From Arenimonas donghaensis DSM 18148 = HO3-R19 (GTDB taxonomy: Bacteria; Pseudomonadota; Gammaproteobacteria; Xanthomonadales; Xanthomonadaceae): a stretch of DNA of 64,000 nt. The notes beneath the pieces were generated by a model. It searched no databases, was not told where the DNA came from, and saw only the letters and a program-made list of their open reading frames with translations. Position numbers and translations under genes: made by a program. The DNA is taken from positions 248,001 through 312,000 of the forward strand of contig NZ_AVCJ01000001.1 in assembly GCF_000743535.1 (NCBI RefSeq), written 5' to 3'. Positions 47,293-56,007 of this stretch are shown one piece after another; within the stretch, counting starts at the first letter, position 1; each line of letters begins with the position of its first letter.

Positions 47293-47323
47293 ATGATGAG
47301 GCTTGCTCAAGGGGCAAGGTCAA
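47293..47323 (-). promoter_or_regulatory. CueR-type promoter of the GST gene
   Basis: On the minus strand TTGACC (47323-47318), a 19-base spacer with dyad CTTGC-CCCTTGA-GCAAG, then CATCAT (47298-47293), which matches four of six -10 positions. Same layout as the copA and copL promoters. Confidence 0.75.
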
Positions 47324-47347
47324 TGGCCCGGACTGGGGTCATCCTTG

Positions 47348-47375
47348 ATTTGACATAATATACATTATGCGCATT
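47348..47375 (-). other. XerCD dif site (chromosome dimer resolution site)
   Basis: Read on the minus strand, the 28 bases have an 11-base XerC arm AATGCGCATAA, the 6-base centre TGTATA and an 11-base XerD arm TTATGTCAAAT. This differs from the E. coli dif I know at three positions only. It lies in the intergenic space between the GST promoter and the TniQ-like gene. dif sits at the replication terminus and is also used by phages and islands that exploit XerCD. Confidence 0.92.
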
Positions 47376-47558
47376 TCAATATGGTCCGCTCGGGCGCTTC
47401 TGCGCCGTTGGCGGTCGCTGATTGTGGCTGCGCGCCTGAGTTTCCCAACTCACGACACCAAATTTGGTTCGAATGCGGCTGCAACTCGTTGGCTTGGGGA
47501 GGAAACGGATTTCAGCATCAGATCTTTCCCAGTTCGCAGCGGAACATCTTGATTTACC

Positions 47559-49199
47559 CTACTCGGCGGCTTCGCCCTGCTTGCGCCGCAGCAACCAAGC
47601 TGCGGCCTCCGCGGTCCGAGCCGAGGTGTCCCAGATACAGCGGTACAGCTTTGACTCCTCTTTTTCATATCGGCGCATGGGTACCGGAATCAAGTATGCG
47701 GTCAGTTGGGTGTTGGCAGCGATCGCTGCAAGCATCCATGACTGGCCCGGCGGCGGCCGGTTCATGTCTACGAGGGGCCATCCCGGAATTACTTCCGTTT
47801 CCGGACACTCCTTCGGAGAAAGCCGCGCAGATTCGTGGATTGCCGTCGTCGTGGTTTGAATAAGCGAAAGTGACAACAGGTGCTCGTACCACCAGGCAAC
47901 GACCCCACCCACAGCGCCCTCATCTTGATATTCCAAGCTACGCCTCATCTGGTTTACAACTGCCAACAGCCGCACGCAGGTAAGCCCTGACAACCGTCCC
48001 TTAGCGACCGACAAAGACGTATCACCCACAAGACTGGTCCCGACGAATACGGTCACGGCCCGAGACCGATATCCGCGTGCTCGAACAGATGCCGGCGGCG
48101 GACTGGACTTGTGATAGTCGATATGAAATGACGGGTGCGTCAGCGCCTTCTTCTCCTGCGGTGTCAGGCCCTGGAGCTTTCGCCATCGTCTGTAATAGTG
48201 ATAGTGATCGCGCACCGCTCGTGACTCGGTTTGGTCCGACTTATCCTGCAGGCGTCTCTCCAATTTTACGAGCCACCGGGACTGCTCAAGTGAGCAAGGA
48301 AAATACTTGAACTCCCCAAGCGGCGCATCCACCGCCCTCTTAAACAACTTACACAGCTGGTCAATTTCGGTCTGGCTCGAAATCACCGCGGAGCGCGATA
48401 AGCCTGGCAAGCGCGCCTGACTCGAGGCGACGTAGGGCGCCAGTTCCTTAGGCCAGCCCACGCCGGTAACGTCGATCAACGACATCAACGTGCTGCGGTC
48501 GGGTTCGACTTCGCCACCGGGACAGGTCGGCGGAACCGCGTACGCATCTGACATCTTTCGACACCAACGAAAATGAGAGGCGACTACCTCGTTCCATCGG
48601 TCTGAACTCGCATGCGTGGCCATAACGATGGCGTCAGACTCAGCGAGAACTCGCCTGCAACGCGTGCACGTAAAGGCTTCCATAGGATCATACGGATGAG
48701 ACAGCCCTCGAAGCTTGCCTCCGCAGTGTCGGCACGAATCGCACAATTCGACTGCGTGAACCGGGCAGCGCAATAGCCACGGCAAATCAAACAAGTGCGA
48801 ATGGTAACCCTGCTTCAGGCATTCGGGGCAAAAGCGCGGTGGCGCACTGAAGGTAGAAAATAGCGGCTGAAGCGCGCGGGGCCACCAAGCACAGCTGTCA
48901 AAAGCCAGCGTCAATTCGGAAGGACGCAAGCGAAGTGTTTTCTCGACGAATCGCTTCTTGATTTTTAAGCGACCCTCCGTATGCAGCGAACTCACAAGCG
49001 ATTGCAGGTACGCCTGGCTTGGCGTGAACGCAGCCGCCACGTCCTGTGGTTCCAGCACATTAATCTGTGCCAGGCAGCCTAAAAGGCTTAGGGCGGACGG
49101 AAACGGCCATGGATGGCGTACGAAAAACAACGGCACGGGTTTGACGGCCTTCACGCCTGGGCACACACTTGATTGTGTAGCAGCGGCCCTTTGAGCCAA
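47559..49199 (-). CDS. TniQ-like zinc-finger protein
   Basis: The 546-residue protein has the TniQ signature in its N-terminal third: PLFFVRHPWPFPSALSLLG, then FCPECLKQGYHSHLFDLPWLLRCPVHAVELCDSCRHCGGKL and a second pair CTRCRRVL. TniQ/TnsD proteins choose the target site for Tn7- or Tn5053-like transposons, but no TniA or TniB gene is nearby. Codon use is less GC-biased than the backbone. The start is uncertain: TTG at 49199, or GTG at 49154 directly before VKAVKPVPLFF. It sits 183 bases from dif. Confidence 0.8.
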   Translation of the reverse strand: MAQRAAATQSSVCPGVKAVKPVPLFFVRHPWPFPSALSLLGCLAQINVLEPQDVAAAFTPSQAYLQSLVSSLHTEGRLKIKKRFVEKTLRLRPSELTLAFDSCAWWPRALQPLFSTFSAPPRFCPECLKQGYHSHLFDLPWLLRCPVHAVELCDSCRHCGGKLRGLSHPYDPMEAFTCTRCRRVLAESDAIVMATHASSDRWNEVVASHFRWCRKMSDAYAVPPTCPGGEVEPDRSTLMSLIDVTGVGWPKELAPYVASSQARLPGLSRSAVISSQTEIDQLCKLFKRAVDAPLGEFKYFPCSLEQSRWLVKLERRLQDKSDQTESRAVRDHYHYYRRWRKLQGLTPQEKKALTHPSFHIDYHKSSPPPASVRARGYRSRAVTVFVGTSLVGDTSLSVAKGRLSGLTCVRLLAVVNQMRRSLEYQDEGAVGGVVAWWYEHLLSLSLIQTTTTAIHESARLSPKECPETEVIPGWPLVDMNRPPPGQSWMLAAIAANTQLTAYLIPVPMRRYEKEESKLYRCIWDTSARTAEAAAWLLRRKQGEAAE

Positions 49200-49375
49200 G
49201 TCACGTCGCTCACCAGGGATGCCTCACTATCAAGAGACTCCGGCTTGGCCAAGACCGAAGAAGCCGGTGGGCTCGATTCGGTTGGTCCCAGCCATGCGGG
49301 CAGCCAGCGACTGCTTAGCACCTTCCACGTGCTTTCCTCCGCCCAACTCGAGAATCGATGGGCCATTCGGTGAGC

Positions 49376-49723
49376 CTATGGCATATCGGAGATCAACCCG
49401 CGATAGCGCGCGAAGGCCATGTCCGCTTCGACCTCCGTCGGCACGGGCTGCAAATGTGCCCCGTGCCGCACTCGCCACGCCACGCAATACCACGACCCGA
49501 ACTCTTCACGCGTCAGCTGGATCCCCGCGCGTGCCAGGTCGTACTCCACCGCCAGTGAATCACTGTGATCGAGCCCCAAGCGACGCAAGTCCGACACTAA
49601 AGCATCGGCGTGTTCGGCTGCAAAAGTCGGATCGTCCGGGTGTTGCGCGTAGCTTGACGCCCAAACTAAGCGCTCGCGGTCCGTCAGGGTCTGCCAAGGA
49701 AAAAAGGCGCAGCGGTCAGCCAT
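49376..49723 (-). CDS. Hypothetical protein of the accessory region
   Basis: A 115-residue acidic, soluble protein starting MADRCAFFPWQTLTDRERLVWASSYAQ. The ATG at 49723 has GGAGGAG nine bases upstream, better than the ATG at 49738. No motif is recognised; it has several conserved-looking aromatic residues (GSWYCVAWRVRHGAHLQP). It lies 176 bases upstream of the TniQ-like gene on the same strand. Confidence 0.6.
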   Translation of the reverse strand: MADRCAFFPWQTLTDRERLVWASSYAQHPDDPTFAAEHADALVSDLRRLGLDHSDSLAVEYDLARAGIQLTREEFGSWYCVAWRVRHGAHLQPVPTEVEADMAFARYRGLISDMP

Positions 49724-49906
49724 GGGCGCTCCTCCCATGTTTCGGATCGCCGAACGGTCAGCGACCAGCTTCCTATGTTACGCCTGTACGCGAGCGGTGA
49801 CGAGGTGCTGGCCCAAGAGCGAAACTGGGCTGCGTTCCGCGCGCACCCCGATAACCATGTTGTTCAGCGGAAAGCAGATTCCCCTGAAAAGCCAATCCGA
49901 AGACCG

Positions 49907-50185
49907 TCAGTCCGGCCAACGAAGGCGGGTCATGTCGGTTAACGGCCCCTGTTCTAGATCATTGCACCATGTCTCTAGCCCCCTCTGGCTCAGGCGGTCA
50001 ACACTTGGCACTAGGAGATCCACTTGCGTGGGTAGTCGCCCAACATCTTCGATTGTGGGGAAATGCCGCGCAATGACAGTCGCCTGTCGGCGCAGCTCCA
50101 GCGGCAGGCTGGGGTTACGGCTTATTTGAACGAGAAACCCGCCAGCCCACACAAGGGCTCTGGCTTTCTCATCAGGTGTCGACAT
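49907..50185 (-). CDS. Small helical protein resembling the BPSL0761 family
   Basis: A 92-residue protein: MSTPDEKARALVWAGGFL, then RNPSLPLELRRQATVIARHFPTIEDV. This layout (helix, PLELRRQA, then RHFP) resembles BPSL0761-like proteins found in proteobacterial islands. Function unknown. The ATG at 50185 has GAGAGCTGTC just upstream. Confidence 0.65.
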   Translation of the reverse strand: MSTPDEKARALVWAGGFLVQISRNPSLPLELRRQATVIARHFPTIEDVGRLPTQVDLLVPSVDRLSQRGLETWCNDLEQGPLTDMTRLRWPD

Positions 50186-50325
50186 GACAGCTCTCCTGGT
50201 TCGCTGGCTGGCAATAGTCCCAGCTTGTTGTCTGTCGTACCGCTACTGGGTCAACCCCTTGGAGGCCGGATCCGGCAAACACCTAGAGCTTGACCCGACT
50301 TGCGGCCGAGCCACTTCAAAGTGAA

Positions 50326-50349
50326 TTTAGGAAGTTTAGGGCGGTTTAG
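50326..50349 (+). repeat. Three TTTAG repeats at about 10-bp spacing in a 215-bp gene-free stretch
   Basis: TTTAG starts at 50326, 50335 and 50345, so the copies fall on one helix face. The rest of 50186-50400 shows no gene, tRNA or terminator. It could be a binding array or chance; the tract is AT-rich around 50320-50370. Confidence 0.3.
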
Positions 50350-50400
50350 CCAAAATGAATAAACTTCGGTGGCACTTGTTGTGGCGGGAAGGCGAGGCCG

Positions 50401-51309
50401 CTACAGGGCCGAGTCCGTTTTCTTGGCCGCGGGCCTGCGTCGCGCAGGCCTCGACGGCTTCAATTGCGCCTTGATCTGCTCATGCAATCGATCCAGTTGG
50501 CTCTCGAGGGCCGCTGCACGCGCTGTTGCCGCCGCCTCCCGGCGGCCGACATCTCTGACCTGACCCGATAGTAATGAGAGCCGTGATTCTCCATCCTGGA
50601 GCTTGGATCGGAACTCCTTCTCCGCCTGCTGCAACTGGCGACTCATTCGAGTGCGCTCCTGCCGCAATTGGTCCACTTCGGTCAGCCAACGGTTCTCGGC
50701 GGCGCGATGACTTGCCTCTAGGTTCCGCCGGTCAGCGGCTGCCTCTTCCTGTGTCTGGGCTCGCGCGGCCTCCGCTCGCTGCAGCTGGATCGCCAGCTCA
50801 GAAGCACTCTTGTCGGCGGCTATAAGGCGGGATTGGAGGTCTGCAATCTGACTGCTTTGCTGGTCGACTAGGCGCTGCATATCCGCTAGACGAACTTGCG
50901 TGTCCAGATTGGCCTGCTCTGCACGGTTCTGGGCCAGCTGCGCGGCTGCCAAGGCAGCTGCCATGGCCTGTTTTTCGTCCTCCAGCGCCTGCCGTTCCGC
51001 GGTCAGGGCTTCCCTGACCCCTTCGAGATCGCGTTCAACCGCCTCCCCTGCAGCTTTCAGTGCTATTTCCCAGAGAGCAGATGCGGCGTCGACCACCAGA
51101 GTGGGCGCGTTCGGGATGGCCGCGGACCGTCGGTGGGCTGCCAGCCTCTCTCCGAGCCCCTGCCACCAGACGTCCAGCATGCGCGTCAGGGTGTTCGGAG
51201 ACCCAGTTCCGAGCGTGGCCCGGACCCTTTCGATGGTGGGCCGCTCGCCAGCCAGCAGCAGCTGCTCGATCGCGGTGTTGACCTGTTCCTGGGTGACACC
51301 CCGTGCCAT
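50401..51309 (-). CDS. KfrA-like DNA-binding coiled-coil protein
   Basis: The 302-residue protein starts MARGVTQEQVNTAIEQLLLAGERPTIERVRATLGTGSPNTLTRML, the KfrA N-terminal DNA-binding domain, followed by about 170 residues of heptad-like coiled coil (ALTAERQALEDEKQAM through LESQLDRLHEQIKAQL) and a basic tail (RPARRRPAAKK). KfrA proteins are plasmid or island autorepressors with a partition-like role. It is divergent from a tyrosine recombinase, with tandem palindromes between them that are likely operators. Confidence 0.87.
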   Translation of the reverse strand: MARGVTQEQVNTAIEQLLLAGERPTIERVRATLGTGSPNTLTRMLDVWWQGLGERLAAHRRSAAIPNAPTLVVDAASALWEIALKAAGEAVERDLEGVREALTAERQALEDEKQAMAAALAAAQLAQNRAEQANLDTQVRLADMQRLVDQQSSQIADLQSRLIAADKSASELAIQLQRAEAARAQTQEEAAADRRNLEASHRAAENRWLTEVDQLRQERTRMSRQLQQAEKEFRSKLQDGESRLSLLSGQVRDVGRREAAATARAAALESQLDRLHEQIKAQLKPSRPARRRPAAKKTDSAL

Positions 51310-51345
51310 TGAAAAGTCCTCCTACTGCGACGCCCTACCCCGGGC

Positions 51346-51374
51346 TTGACCTACCGACGATAAGTGATGATTAT
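51346..51374 (+). promoter_or_regulatory. Possible promoter of the integrase gene
   Basis: TTGACC (51346-51351), 17-base spacer, GATTAT (51369-51374). The start of transcription would fall on the first palindrome at 51377. A TATAAT at 51411-51416 overlaps the ATG and is less useful for this gene. Confidence 0.4.
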
Positions 51375-51376
51375 CG

Positions 51377-51409
51377 TTGGTACAGACCAATTCGTGTAGT
51401 ACAGACTAC
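51377..51409. promoter_or_regulatory. Tandem palindromic operators between kfrA-like and integrase genes
   Basis: Two 14-base inverted repeats share the core GTACAGAC: TTGGTACAGACCAA (51377-51390) and GTAGTACAGACTAC (51396-51409). Their starts are 19 bases apart. They lie just before the integrase ATG and are good candidates for KfrA-like or integrase binding. Confidence 0.6.
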
Positions 51410-51414
51410 ATATA

Positions 51415-52500
51415 ATGAAGCGAAAGGACACTCTACCCGCCCTCGCCTCACCCGCAGCCGGACTCGCGTTGCCCGAGCAACTCGCGCAACAGGCCGCGGA
51501 TGCCGTACGTGAGCTGCTGGCCGAAGCGGCGGCCGCAAACACCACGCGCAGCTACGCCTCGGCCTTACGTTACTGGGCCGGCTGGCACGTAGCTCGCTAC
51601 GGGATTGAGCTGCCCTTTCCGACGCCTGAGGCAACCGTGCTGCAGTTCCTGGTCGACCACACGGCCCGCCGGACCGAGGATGGACGCCTGACCTGGGAGT
51701 TGCCGCTGGAGGTCGACCACGCGCTCGTGGCTGCGGGTCTCAAGGCCAAGCCCGGCGCTTGGACCTTGGCCACCGTTCGGCACCGGGTAGCTGTCCTGTC
51801 GACCGCCCATCGCCTTAAACATCTGACCAATCCCTGTGAGCAGCCAGCGGTTCGGACGGTCCTTAGCCGAGCTGGCCGTGCCGCCGTGAAACGCGGTGAG
51901 CGCCCCCGCAAGAAGACGGCCATCACCTTGACCGAGCTCGAGGCCATGCTGGCCACGTGCGACGACAGCCTCGAGGGGTTGCGGGATCGAGCCCTGCTCT
52001 GCTTTGGGTTTGCCAGCGGCGGACGCAGGCGGAGCGAAATCGCCGCGGCCGACATACGCGACCTGCGCCGGATCGGTCCCCAGGGGTTCATTTACCGCTT
52101 GGAGCACAGCAAGACGCAGCAAGCCGGCGTCACCGCATCCTCGACCCCTGACAAGCCGGTGCTCGAACGGGCAGCGCTAGCAATGGAAGACTGGCTCGAG
52201 GCTTCTGGGATTGCGGATGGTGCGATCTTCCGGCGGCTTTGGAAGCAGCGCGTGGGCCCCGCCCTATCCCCAGCTGCGGTCGGAGAGATCGTGCAGCGGC
52301 GTGCGCGCCTGGCAGGGCTGCAGGGGGACTTTGGGGGACACAGCCTCAGATCCGGGTTTGTGACCGAGGCAAGCCGCCAGGGCGTGGCGCTGCCGGCCAT
52401 CATGCAACTAACTGAGCATCGAGCGGTGTCCAGCGTGATCGGGTACTTTCAGTCAGGAGGCACGACGACCAATCCCGCGGCGCGGCTACTGGAAGACTGA
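51415..52500 (+). CDS. Tyrosine-type site-specific recombinase (integrase)
   Basis: The 361-residue recombinase has a SAM-like core-binding domain (NTTRSYASALRYWAGWHVARYGI) and a catalytic domain with Arg in SGGRRRSEIAAADI, HSLRSGFVTEA, TEHR and the nucleophile Tyr in VIGYFQSG. It can integrate or invert DNA. The ATG at 51415 gives the full N-terminus. Its target site is unknown; attachment repeats were not found in the window. Divergent from the kfrA-like gene. Confidence 0.92.
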   Translation: MKRKDTLPALASPAAGLALPEQLAQQAADAVRELLAEAAAANTTRSYASALRYWAGWHVARYGIELPFPTPEATVLQFLVDHTARRTEDGRLTWELPLEVDHALVAAGLKAKPGAWTLATVRHRVAVLSTAHRLKHLTNPCEQPAVRTVLSRAGRAAVKRGERPRKKTAITLTELEAMLATCDDSLEGLRDRALLCFGFASGGRRRSEIAAADIRDLRRIGPQGFIYRLEHSKTQQAGVTASSTPDKPVLERAALAMEDWLEASGIADGAIFRRLWKQRVGPALSPAAVGEIVQRRARLAGLQGDFGGHSLRSGFVTEASRQGVALPAIMQLTEHRAVSSVIGYFQSGGTTTNPAARLLED

Positions 52501-52509
52501 TGGGTGCGT

Positions 52510-54783
52510 TCACGGCGCAAGATCCGGGGCGAACGTTAGGACTTGGCCCAAGGTAACGCCCAAACCATTCTCACCGGCGATCGCCATCACTGCCGGCACA
52601 CCATCTGCGCTCAACTGCAGGGTCAATGTCGCGAGCAACTCGACGTCCATCATGCTCGGCGTGTTGGCCAGGCCCGGTGGGTGGGAATGCCACTCACCCA
52701 CGTAGCCGACCATGTCGCGGGTCAACCGCCGGCACTCCTGAACCGCCTCCAGTACATTGAGCTTGCCTCGGGTGAAGCCGCTTTCATCTGCCTGGCTATC
52801 GGCAGGTGCAAGCCAGCCATCCACAAGGTGTATGGTCCGTAGCTTGTGGTCGATAACGCCCACCAGTACGCCCCCAGTTTCCGTCGGAAATGCCGCACGG
52901 CGAGCCGCTTCAAGCTGCGCCTCAAGGGCTGCGTCCCAGCGCACCTGCCAAGCGCCGCACTGCACCGATCGCGTGGGCGCCGGCAACATGCTCTCACAGG
53001 TCACCTCCCCCGTTGCGTCGTCCAGGCTCCATACGGCGATCTGCGCGCCGGGCTCGGCCACGCCACGGCGGATCCGCCGTGCGAGCTGCGCGGCGTGCAG
53101 ATGAATCAATTCATCCGAGAGCACGAAAGAGCGGTCGCGGCAGCCACCACCTACGCGTAACGGCTGGACGGAGTCCAGATGGTGGCGCCCCCAAGGCTGT
53201 TGCAGCAACGCGCGGTAGTACTGCGCTTCCAGACTCGAAACCCGAATCGCGCGTGCGTCGTCCTCAAGAAGCAGTACGGCGGCTAGGCCAGAAGGTGTCA
53301 GGAACGCTGAAGCAATGCGCGGACCTTCGCGCTCGGACAGGTCTCGCGGGACGTCGATCGTCGTGGTGGCGTCGACCAGCAACTGCGCGCGCAGTAGCGC
53401 CGCCTCTACTTCGGCGCACTGTACGGCGTTAGCGCGCGCAACAATCGCAGCCCCTTGCGGCCCCGGGGTGTCGAGGAGCGCGTCGATCCGGGCGCGTACG
53501 AGTTCCGCCTTTGCCTGCCCGACATCGCGGAACACACCAACATGCCGTATTGGATTGTGCGGTTCGAGCGTGTCTGGATCGACAAGATCCCACTGTCCCC
53601 AGCCCTCCCGCGACCACAATTCCGCCATTACCGACCCCAACGCGCCCGTGCCTGCGAGGACACCGCGAAATTCTGCCTCCGTGGCGGAAACTCCGGATAT
53701 CGCCTGCGCCAAGGCGCGATCGGGAGAAAATCGAACATCCACAGGATAGAGCTTGTATTCGCGCCATCGATGTTCGGTGGGAAGCAACGGCGTCGTGTCT
53801 GGCGACAGAATCTGAAACGAATACGCTTTGTTTCCCTGCAGCTGGAGCACGCCCAAGGCCATGCCCAAGCGGGCCAAGTCGATTTCCAGGATGAACCCGC
53901 GCACGTCGATGCGCTGCACCTGCCCTTCGTGCACACGCGGAATGCTCGCAAGCAAGAGCACGCGCCGTGGCGGTTCACTCGGTGCCAAGGTGATGCCGCC
54001 CTTCCCGTGCGTTCGCATCACCTCGAGCATCGATGGGAACAGGGAAGTTCCCATGGCCTGCAACCGCGCCTCCAACTCCGCGAGCGTATGCGGGGGACCC
54101 TGAATCGGCAAGTGGGAGATAGGCGCGAGTGTGATTTGCAGCAGGTCGAGGCCGGGGTGTGTGGGAGACGTACCGTCGAGACGTTCGACAATCATCGTGC
54201 CGCGATTGCCTGCCATCACCGTGCACGTCACGCGCAATGGGCCTGTCTTGCCGCCACCGGGACGCCCAAGCTCCGCTGGAACCACGACCTGCTCGCCGGT
54301 GGAGAAGAACAGCTGTTCCAGTGCTTGATCACCCTCATGCAAGGTGCCGTCGGCGGTTTTCTCGAGCCAGCGCAGCAGCTGGCGTAGGTGCGCTTGCGGG
54401 GTCCAACTGCGTTCCACGGTCGTCCACGAGGGCTCATACAGGCACAGGGAGCGTGGCTGCCCACTTTCAACTCCATTCTGGTGCAACGTGTCGGGAAAAT
54501 CCCGACGCAGCGCACGCACCTCCGGCGGCATTTCCGCGCCCGATCGATAGGTGAGCGCCAGCCGCTCGCGACGCCGGATGCCCACCAAGTTCCCTGGGAC
54601 CACGGCCCCATCCCCCGCATCGACGATGACCGCGAAATAATCAGGTGACCCGTCGATACGGCGCAGTTCGACCACGTCGAAGTCCGGGTGCGCCATGCAC
54701 GCCTGCAGGATTTCCCGCAGACGCGCCTGCCCGGGCTCATTAGGAATCGCGGGGACTATCTCACCCCAGTCGATCAACTCCAC
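52510..54783 (-). CDS. E2-E1-JAB triple-fusion ubiquitin-like conjugation protein
   Basis: The 757-residue protein joins three modules. An E2-like part (about 1-170) has the ALRRDFPDTLHQNG and PRSLCLYEPSW pattern, with candidate catalytic Cys114. An E1/ThiF Rossmann domain (about 355-560) has GTGALGS at 378-384 and WDLVDPDTLEPHNPIRH. A JAMM isopeptidase (about 615-757) has Glu635 in PTETGG and EWHSHPPG...S..D (His699, His701, Ser710, Asp713). Type II CBASS and related systems use these activities as separate proteins. A GTG start at 54783 is 2 bases from the upstream MBL gene stop. No ubiquitin-like modifier gene is evident nearby. Confidence 0.88.
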   Translation of the reverse strand: MELIDWGEIVPAIPNEPGQARLREILQACMAHPDFDVVELRRIDGSPDYFAVIVDAGDGAVVPGNLVGIRRRERLALTYRSGAEMPPEVRALRRDFPDTLHQNGVESGQPRSLCLYEPSWTTVERSWTPQAHLRQLLRWLEKTADGTLHEGDQALEQLFFSTGEQVVVPAELGRPGGGKTGPLRVTCTVMAGNRGTMIVERLDGTSPTHPGLDLLQITLAPISHLPIQGPPHTLAELEARLQAMGTSLFPSMLEVMRTHGKGGITLAPSEPPRRVLLLASIPRVHEGQVQRIDVRGFILEIDLARLGMALGVLQLQGNKAYSFQILSPDTTPLLPTEHRWREYKLYPVDVRFSPDRALAQAISGVSATEAEFRGVLAGTGALGSVMAELWSREGWGQWDLVDPDTLEPHNPIRHVGVFRDVGQAKAELVRARIDALLDTPGPQGAAIVARANAVQCAEVEAALLRAQLLVDATTTIDVPRDLSEREGPRIASAFLTPSGLAAVLLLEDDARAIRVSSLEAQYYRALLQQPWGRHHLDSVQPLRVGGGCRDRSFVLSDELIHLHAAQLARRIRRGVAEPGAQIAVWSLDDATGEVTCESMLPAPTRSVQCGAWQVRWDAALEAQLEAARRAAFPTETGGVLVGVIDHKLRTIHLVDGWLAPADSQADESGFTRGKLNVLEAVQECRRLTRDMVGYVGEWHSHPPGLANTPSMMDVELLATLTLQLSADGVPAVMAIAGENGLGVTLGQVLTFAPDLAP

Positions 54784-54785
54784 GA

Positions 54786-55952
54786 TCAGCCCGCACGCGG
54801 TGCTGCCGCAGCCGCGACTGCCGCGGCCGCCGACTTCCGAGCGGCCTTCTTCTTCGCGCCAGCGGCGGTGATCTCGATCTCCAGCGGCTCGGGGGCCCAG
54901 CTATTGGGCGATTCGCCGGTGCAAAGGAACACGCCGTCATGCTCGGCCAAGATCGCCTTGTACTCTCGTCGCGCACGCACACACGGCGGGTCCGCGTCAT
55001 CATCCTTGATGGGCTTGCTGCTGGCGATGATTATCGCGCCGTAGCGCGCTTGCGCCAAGGCGGACCGCGCATCGGCAGCTACCTCGACCTTCTCCTTGAG
55101 CTTTGACCAGCTGTCATAAGACAGCGAGTGCCAAGAGCAGTGGTGCGGCGCCTGAAGCACGTCGTAGCTGAGCACATCGGGAGTATCTCGGTAGCGCTTC
55201 CACAACCGCTCCCAAATCGCTACCTCCGCGTCGCCAGCGGTGAGGAAGCGGCAGCTGTCCAAGAAGGACAACGAGCTAGCCAAGGTCATGTTCAAGATCA
55301 CACTCGAGTGATTCTTTGACACCACGTCCTCATCATCATCGCTATCCGACGGCAGTGGAGCGAGCAGCTGCGCATTGAAGTAGGCGTTGTGCTTGCCGTT
55401 GATAGTCTGGAAGCGATCACCAACCTTCACAAGGATATCGCCCAAGTCGTCGGTCTTACCGTCCTCGTCCTCGCCCATGACTCGGATGCGATCACCCTCG
55501 CCCACCGCCCCGTCGCGGAAACACTGGACTCGGCGCTTGACCTCCCTGCTGAAGGCCTTGGCATCAGGGCAAAGCGGTAGGGTTTTGCTCGCGCGGCGAA
55601 ACACAATCGGCGAAGACCAGATCTCCCGGATCACGATGCGTTTCTCGGCATCCGGCTTCTTATCGTCCGGATAGTCGGTCAGAGGTCCGAGATAGAAGTG
55701 CGCTTCCAGGCCGGTACAGTGATCCTTGTCAGGATGGCTGAGCAGAAAAGCATCGACATAAGGGCGCCCCTCGCTGTCGCGCTGAAGGCGCTCGCGCAGA
55801 TCTGCAGCCACGTTGCGAGTTGGGTCATCCGAGTCGTCGGCGGCAGCGCGGATGTTGCAGTCGATCAGGAGCGTTGTGGCTTCCTCATCAGCCATGCGCA
55901 CCAGGGTCATGTCGCCGCAGCCGACAGGGAAAAAGGTGAGATTGGCGTTCAA
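54786..55952 (-). CDS. MBL-fold hydrolase (ComEC-like) upstream of the E2-E1-JAB gene
   Basis: The 388-residue protein has the metallo-beta-lactamase motif LSHPDKDH (His73, Asp75, Asp77, His78), a downstream TAGDAE Asp and QAPHHCSWHS, the ComEC-type variant of PHHGS. A long Ala/Lys-rich tail ends the protein. It could hydrolyse a nucleotide or nucleic acid. The frame has no ATG near the start; TTG at 55952 (MNANLTFFPVGCGD) is the best start. It is divergent from the WYL regulator by 134 bases. Confidence 0.85.
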   Translation of the reverse strand: MNANLTFFPVGCGDMTLVRMADEEATTLLIDCNIRAAADDSDDPTRNVAADLRERLQRDSEGRPYVDAFLLSHPDKDHCTGLEAHFYLGPLTDYPDDKKPDAEKRIVIREIWSSPIVFRRASKTLPLCPDAKAFSREVKRRVQCFRDGAVGEGDRIRVMGEDEDGKTDDLGDILVKVGDRFQTINGKHNAYFNAQLLAPLPSDSDDDEDVVSKNHSSVILNMTLASSLSFLDSCRFLTAGDAEVAIWERLWKRYRDTPDVLSYDVLQAPHHCSWHSLSYDSWSKLKEKVEVAADARSALAQARYGAIIIASSKPIKDDDADPPCVRARREYKAILAEHDGVFLCTGESPNSWAPEPLEIEITAAGAKKKAARKSAAAAVAAAAAPRAG

Positions 55953-56007
55953 TTGGGCGGTACCTACGAATAGAGCCGTGGCTTGCTACCGGTCACGGGA
56001 CGGCAGC

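Noticed and set aside
47381-47863. Plus-strand frames of 130-160 codons right of dif
   Set aside because: They run opposite the end of the TniQ-like gene, lack ribosome-binding sites and have no recognisable motif.
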